From Virgibacillus_O xinjiangensis (GTDB taxonomy: Bacteria; Bacillota; Bacilli; Bacillales; Amphibacillaceae), in the NCBI RefSeq assembly GCF_042643145.1, contig NZ_JBHRSA010000058.1:1-64000 (forward strand): 64,000 nt of DNA, given 5' to 3'. Both the position numbers and the translations under genes were made by a program. Below, one piece after another: positions 60,628-64,000 of the stretch. Numbering within the stretch: the first letter of the stretch is position 1; every line of letters starts with the position of its first letter. Below the pieces are notes generated by a model. The model was not told the DNA's origin, ran no database searches, and saw only the letters and a program-made list of their open reading frames with translations.

Positions 60628-62142
60628 TTGAGTGAAAGAGAACACTTGGAAACAGATGTGGTAATTGTCGGAGCAGGGAATGCAGCGATGTCTGCTGCTA
60701 TTTCTGCGAGTGAGCATGGTGCCCGGGCGCTCGTACTGGAAAAATCCCCCGAGAAGCATAAAGGGGGGAACAGCACGTATACACATGGATCCATTCGTTT
60801 TGCTTATGAAGGTATAGAGGATATCAAGGAAGTGGTGCCCGATCTCACGGAAGAAGAAGAGCGGACAACCGACTTCGGAAGTTATCCAGATGAACAGTTT
60901 TTCGAAGATATGTGCCGTTTGACGGATTACCGGACCGATCCGGAACTGGCATCATTGCTTACAAGTGAAAGCTTGGCGACGATGAAATGGCTGCATTCTC
61001 ATAACGTGCGCTTTGTTCCCATCTACGGCCGGCAGGCATTCAAGGTCGACGGCTTTTTCAAATTTTGGGGAGGTATGGTCCTGGAATCCGTTGGCGGGGG
61101 TTATGGACTGGTGGACACTCTCCATAAGAAGGCGGAGAAGCTAGGAACAAAGGTATTGTTCCAGGCCATGGCTACAGAGCTTCTATATGATGATGAGGGA
61201 GTCCATGGAGTGGTCTTCAAACATAAGGGGAAAACGAAAGAAGTGCATGCCAAATCTGTCATCCTTGCTTCAGGCGGGTTCCATGCCAATAAAGAGATGC
61301 GCACCAGGTATCTGGGTCCTGGATGGGATCTTGCAAAAACCCGTGGCAGTCGTTATAACACGGGAGACGGTATCCGAATGGCTCTGGATATCGGTGCAGC
61401 ATCCACAGGAAATTGGTCTGGTGCCCATTCAGTTGGCGGGGATATGAATGCCCCGGAATTTGCCGAGGGGTTCCAAAAGCTAAGTTATCCTTTCGGGGTC
61501 ATCGTCAATGCAGAAGGAAAACGCTTTGTGGATGAAGGAGCGGATTTCCGAAATTATACGTATGCCAAATATGGCAGAAGGATACTGGAGCAGCCTGGCC
61601 AGTTTGCTTGGCAGATATTCGATCAGAAGGTGACCGGGTTGTTGCGTGAGGAGTATAAAATCAGGCAGGTGACGAAGGTGACGGCCAATACGCTGCAAGA
61701 GTTGGCCGAAAAGCTGGTAGGAGTAGATGCCGAAGCCTTTATGAAGACAGTAGATGAGTACAATCAAGCTGTAAGGAAGGATGTTCCGTTCCATCCAAAT
61801 ATAAAGGACGGACGCTGTACCGAAGGACTGGAGGTGCCAAAATCGAATTGGGCCAACACGCTGGATGAAGGGCCGTTTGAAGCTTATCAGGTCACTTGTG
61901 GAATCACCTTCACCTATGGAGGCCTGGAGATCAATACAGAAACGGAGGTCCAAGATATACTGGGGCAATCGATTCCTGGCTTATATGCGGCTGGAGAATT
62001 GGTGGGTGGTTTGTTCTACTTCAATTATCCTGGAGGTGCAGGTCTGATGGCTGGCTCCGTGTTTGGAAGGATTGCCGGTAGAAATGCAGCGGAATTTGTC
62101 GAAAAGGTGGAGAATGGCCAGTTGAACCAAGTCAACCACTAA
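60628..62142 (+). CDS. FAD-dependent dehydrogenase, TcuA-like, copy C
   Basis: A 504-residue flavoprotein (VVIVGAGNAAMSAAISASEH; KGGNSTYTHGSIRFAY; GLYAAGELVGGLFYFNYPGG). It is the longest of the three family members in the island and is separated from copy B by a terminator, so it has its own transcript. TTG 60628 is chosen with AAAGGGAGG upstream. Likely a C=C dehydrogenase or reductase for a ring ketone or tricarboxylate-like compound. Confidence 0.87.
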   Translation: MSEREHLETDVVIVGAGNAAMSAAISASEHGARALVLEKSPEKHKGGNSTYTHGSIRFAYEGIEDIKEVVPDLTEEEERTTDFGSYPDEQFFEDMCRLTDYRTDPELASLLTSESLATMKWLHSHNVRFVPIYGRQAFKVDGFFKFWGGMVLESVGGGYGLVDTLHKKAEKLGTKVLFQAMATELLYDDEGVHGVVFKHKGKTKEVHAKSVILASGGFHANKEMRTRYLGPGWDLAKTRGSRYNTGDGIRMALDIGAASTGNWSGAHSVGGDMNAPEFAEGFQKLSYPFGVIVNAEGKRFVDEGADFRNYTYAKYGRRILEQPGQFAWQIFDQKVTGLLREEYKIRQVTKVTANTLQELAEKLVGVDAEAFMKTVDEYNQAVRKDVPFHPNIKDGRCTEGLEVPKSNWANTLDEGPFEAYQVTCGITFTYGGLEINTETEVQDILGQSIPGLYAAGELVGGLFYFNYPGGAGLMAGSVFGRIAGRNAAEFVEKVENGQLNQVNH

Positions 62143-62151
62143 AAATTGTTG

Positions 62152-62203
62152 GAAACCACCAGCTTTTTAAGTGATATTTCTTCTAGATATAGTAGGTAGA
62201 ATA
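62152..62203 (+). promoter_or_regulatory. Partial match to the bipartite element, site C
   Basis: GAAACC (62152), TTCTAGA (62181-62187) and TAGAATA (62197-62203) occur in the same order as at site A, but with a 30-bp instead of 50-bp spacing. Upstream of hydrolase copy 2. Weak support. Confidence 0.35.
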
Positions 62204-62237
62204 TTTTTAAAATTAGAATACAAGGAGGCTGGTTTAC

Positions 62238-63077
62238 ATGCAGAATAATGCAACACAAACCATTCAGACGAAGAATTTTAAAACTTACGTAAACCGATCC
62301 GGTGAAGGGAATCCGGAGACGATACTATTCCTCCACGGTTCAGGTCCTGGTGTAACGGCTTATGCCAATTGGAGATATCAATTGGAAGAGTGCAGTGACC
62401 AATATGACTGTGTGGCGCCGGATCTCTATGGGTTTGGGGATAGTGGACATCCGGATCCTTTGCCGGAGAACAGGCAAGGATGGATGCGCTACTGGGTCGA
62501 CCAGATGATTGAATTGCTCGATGAATTGGAGGTAGAGAAGGCTCATGTAGTCGGTAACTCTCTGGGCTGCTCCGTAGCACTGGAACTTCTTCTGGAACAT
62601 CCGGAAAGATTCGAGCGAGTCGTACTGATGGGACCAGGAGGCACCCCGAATACAAAATTAAGTCCGGAATTGGCGCGGGCGAAAGGATTCTACAACGAAC
62701 CTTCGCCTCAGAAAATGCTTCAGATTCTCAGCTGGTTCGTCTATGACTATAAAGGAATGGCTGATGAAATTGAATCAGTAACAGAGATAAGATATGAGAC
62801 GGCCATGCGTCCGGAAATCAAACGTTCCAATGCCTCCATCTTTTCGACTGCTGCCGTTCCGGTACCCGTAACGGCCATGGAGCGGATAGAACAAGAGGTC
62901 ATGCTAGTGCATGGACGTGATGACCGTGTATGCTCCATTGATGCCAGCTATTATCTTCTTTCACATCTTTCGAATGTCCAGATGCATGTATATAGCCGCT
63001 GTGGACATTGGACGCAGATTGAGCATCATGAAAGCTTCAGCAATCTGCTGAAGGATTATTTTTCAGAGAATATATAA
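62238..63077 (+). CDS. Alpha/beta hydrolase, meta-cleavage product hydrolase type, copy 2
   Basis: A 279-residue hydrolase collinear with copy 1: HGSGPGVTAYANW, nucleophile S108 in GNSLGC, acid in HGRDDRV (D228/D229), H257 in RCGHWTQIE. It would hydrolyse the ring-fission product of an extradiol dioxygenase. ATG 62238 follows CAAGGAGG. It is a monocistronic unit with its own upstream region, suggesting separate regulation from copy 1. Confidence 0.88.
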   Translation: MQNNATQTIQTKNFKTYVNRSGEGNPETILFLHGSGPGVTAYANWRYQLEECSDQYDCVAPDLYGFGDSGHPDPLPENRQGWMRYWVDQMIELLDELEVEKAHVVGNSLGCSVALELLLEHPERFERVVLMGPGGTPNTKLSPELARAKGFYNEPSPQKMLQILSWFVYDYKGMADEIESVTEIRYETAMRPEIKRSNASIFSTAAVPVPVTAMERIEQEVMLVHGRDDRVCSIDASYYLLSHLSNVQMHVYSRCGHWTQIEHHESFSNLLKDYFSENI

Positions 63078-63099
63078 ATCTCCAAATGAGGTGTTGTCC

Positions 63100-63140
63100 A
63101 GCCGTGATGTGATTCTTTTGTAAAGGAGCAGATCACGGCT
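63100..63140 (+). terminator. Inverted repeat after hydrolase copy 2
   Basis: Arms AGCCGTGAT (63100-63108) and ATCACGGCT (63132-63140). No T tract follows, so it is a weak terminator at best. Confidence 0.4.
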
Positions 63141-63332
63141 TAGCTATAGTAGGGGACAATAGAAAGTTGGAATTTTTCCAGCATGAAAGGGGGGAACATG
63201 CGCATTTAATTACCAGAATATTCTGTTTAGAAGAAATCTGTCTACAGACTCTGTCACTGGTTTTTGACAGGACTGACTGACAGGCAAGGAGCATCCGGGT
63301 ACAAAAATTGAATAGGGGAAGTGGGTCTGTTA

Positions 63333-64000
63333 ATGCGATTGAAAACGAGTGAAGTGAAGTATGAATCAATGCTGGTGCTAATGTTCTTTCTGGCATGGGG
63401 ATTTTTGTTTTTGGATAGACAGGCCTTATCGATGCTCATGCCTTTGATGATCGAAGATATTGCGATGACCAATACACAAATAGGGCAGGTCAACATGTGG
63501 CAGACCATCGGATTTGCTGTATCTGCCCCAGTGTTCGCCATTCTCTCAGATAGACTGGGGCATAAAAAGCAGATTATCTTCTGGGCTACGATGGTAACCT
63601 CCGTCCTTGCATTGATTACGATGTTTGCTGGTTCATATGGCTATCTCTTAATCGTCCGTACACTGCTTGGGGCTAGTGAAGGTGTAATCCTGCCGATTGC
63701 TATTTCCATGCTTGCAGCTGTTTCGCGGCCAAAGAAGCTTGGAAGGAATATGGGATTGATCTATGCAGGCAGTGCAGTAATCGGAGTTGCCATTGGACCT
63801 GTAGTAGTGACCCAACTGGGTGAACTGTTCAATTGGAGATGGTCTTTTCTCTTTGTAAGCTTCCCAAGTTTTGTAACCGCTTTATTGATGCTCAAATATA
63901 TCAAACCTGATGTGCCATCCACGGAAAATCAACCATCTGGCAGAGAGTCGGTCAGTTTCCAGCAGATTTTCTCCGTCCTGAAGAACAGAAATATCCTTAT
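63333..64000 (+). CDS. MFS transporter, partial at window end
   Basis: Start of a major facilitator superfamily protein of about 222 visible residues; the gene continues past the window. The sequence begins MRLKTSEVKYESMLVLMFFL, has WGFLFLDRQALSMLMPLMI (first helices and the LDRQ motif common in anion:cation symporters), and SDRLGHKKQIIFW (the MFS loop 2-3 motif). ATG 63333 is preceded by GTGGG and GGGG. It would be the last step of uptake for the island, for an aromatic or organic acid. Confidence 0.85.
   Translation, partial: MRLKTSEVKYESMLVLMFFLAWGFLFLDRQALSMLMPLMIEDIAMTNTQIGQVNMWQTIGFAVSAPVFAILSDRLGHKKQIIFWATMVTSVLALITMFAGSYGYLLIVRTLLGASEGVILPIAISMLAAVSRPKKLGRNMGLIYAGSAVIGVAIGPVVVTQLGELFNWRWSFLFVSFPSFVTALLMLKYIKPDVPSTENQPSGRESVSFQQIFSVLKNRNIL

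Overview
The window looks like the chromosome of a low-to-moderate GC, probably halotolerant member of the Bacillaceae. The reasons are housekeeping genes of clear Bacillus type (glcT-ptsG with its antiterminator RNA target, nagAB, an S-box metNIQ operon, mtnU-mtnE, xpaC/telA, yjzC-like, DUF1292), strong AGGAGG-type ribosome binding sites with frequent TTG/GTG starts, many hairpin-plus-T terminators, and acidic proteins. This is inference from gene content; no rRNA gene is present. I see no tRNA, rRNA, CRISPR array, transposase or prophage.

Layout. 1-8.1 kb: three SulP anion transporters, two with UspA-type partners (one uspA is frameshifted), plus a small HTH gene and prfC. 8.3-12.7 kb: an LtaS-like membrane enzyme, two DUF3006 proteins and a ComEC-like metallo-beta-lactamase lipoprotein. 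12.9-18.1 kb: amino sugar and glucose use (nagA-nagB, glcT, ptsG). 18.2-33.2 kb: mixed core genes, including a guanine-class riboswitch in front of a nucleosidase-like lipoprotein, an S-box metNIQ operon, mtnU-mtnE, type II pantothenate kinase, xpaC-telA and a tandem array of 21-bp units.

33.2-64 kb is a catabolic island of about 30 kb. Its first part has a GlcD-type FAD oxidase, a GntR regulator with a clear operator, a TRAP transporter (dctPQM), an aminotransferase, a RocB-like M20 hydrolase, a TauE-type exporter, a second GntR, a PrpB-like lyase and an FAH-family hydrolase. The second part encodes an aromatic ring-opening route: an acyl-CoA-dehydrogenase-fold flavin monooxygenase with a separate flavin reductase, two catechol 2,3-dioxygenase-like enzymes, two meta-cleavage hydrolases and a 2-oxopent-4-enoate hydratase. 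Mixed in are three fumarate reductase/tricarballylate/ketosteroid-dehydrogenase-type flavoproteins, an SDR, a UPF0173 hydrolase, a racemase-fold protein lacking both catalytic cysteines, a stand-alone FAD synthetase and an MFS transporter that runs off the window. A regulator joining a XylR-type effector domain to a PucR-type helix-turn-helix sits in the middle.

My working model, which is inference: an alicyclic or partly reduced ring compound is taken up, oxidised by the SDR, aromatised by the flavoprotein dehydrogenases, hydroxylated to a catechol, cleaved between C2 and C3, hydrolysed and hydrated. Two promoters in this block share a bipartite element with exactly the same 50-bp spacing, so at least those operons appear co-regulated. 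The substrate is not identifiable from sequence, and no 4-hydroxy-2-oxovalerate aldolase or acylating acetaldehyde dehydrogenase is visible before the window ends.
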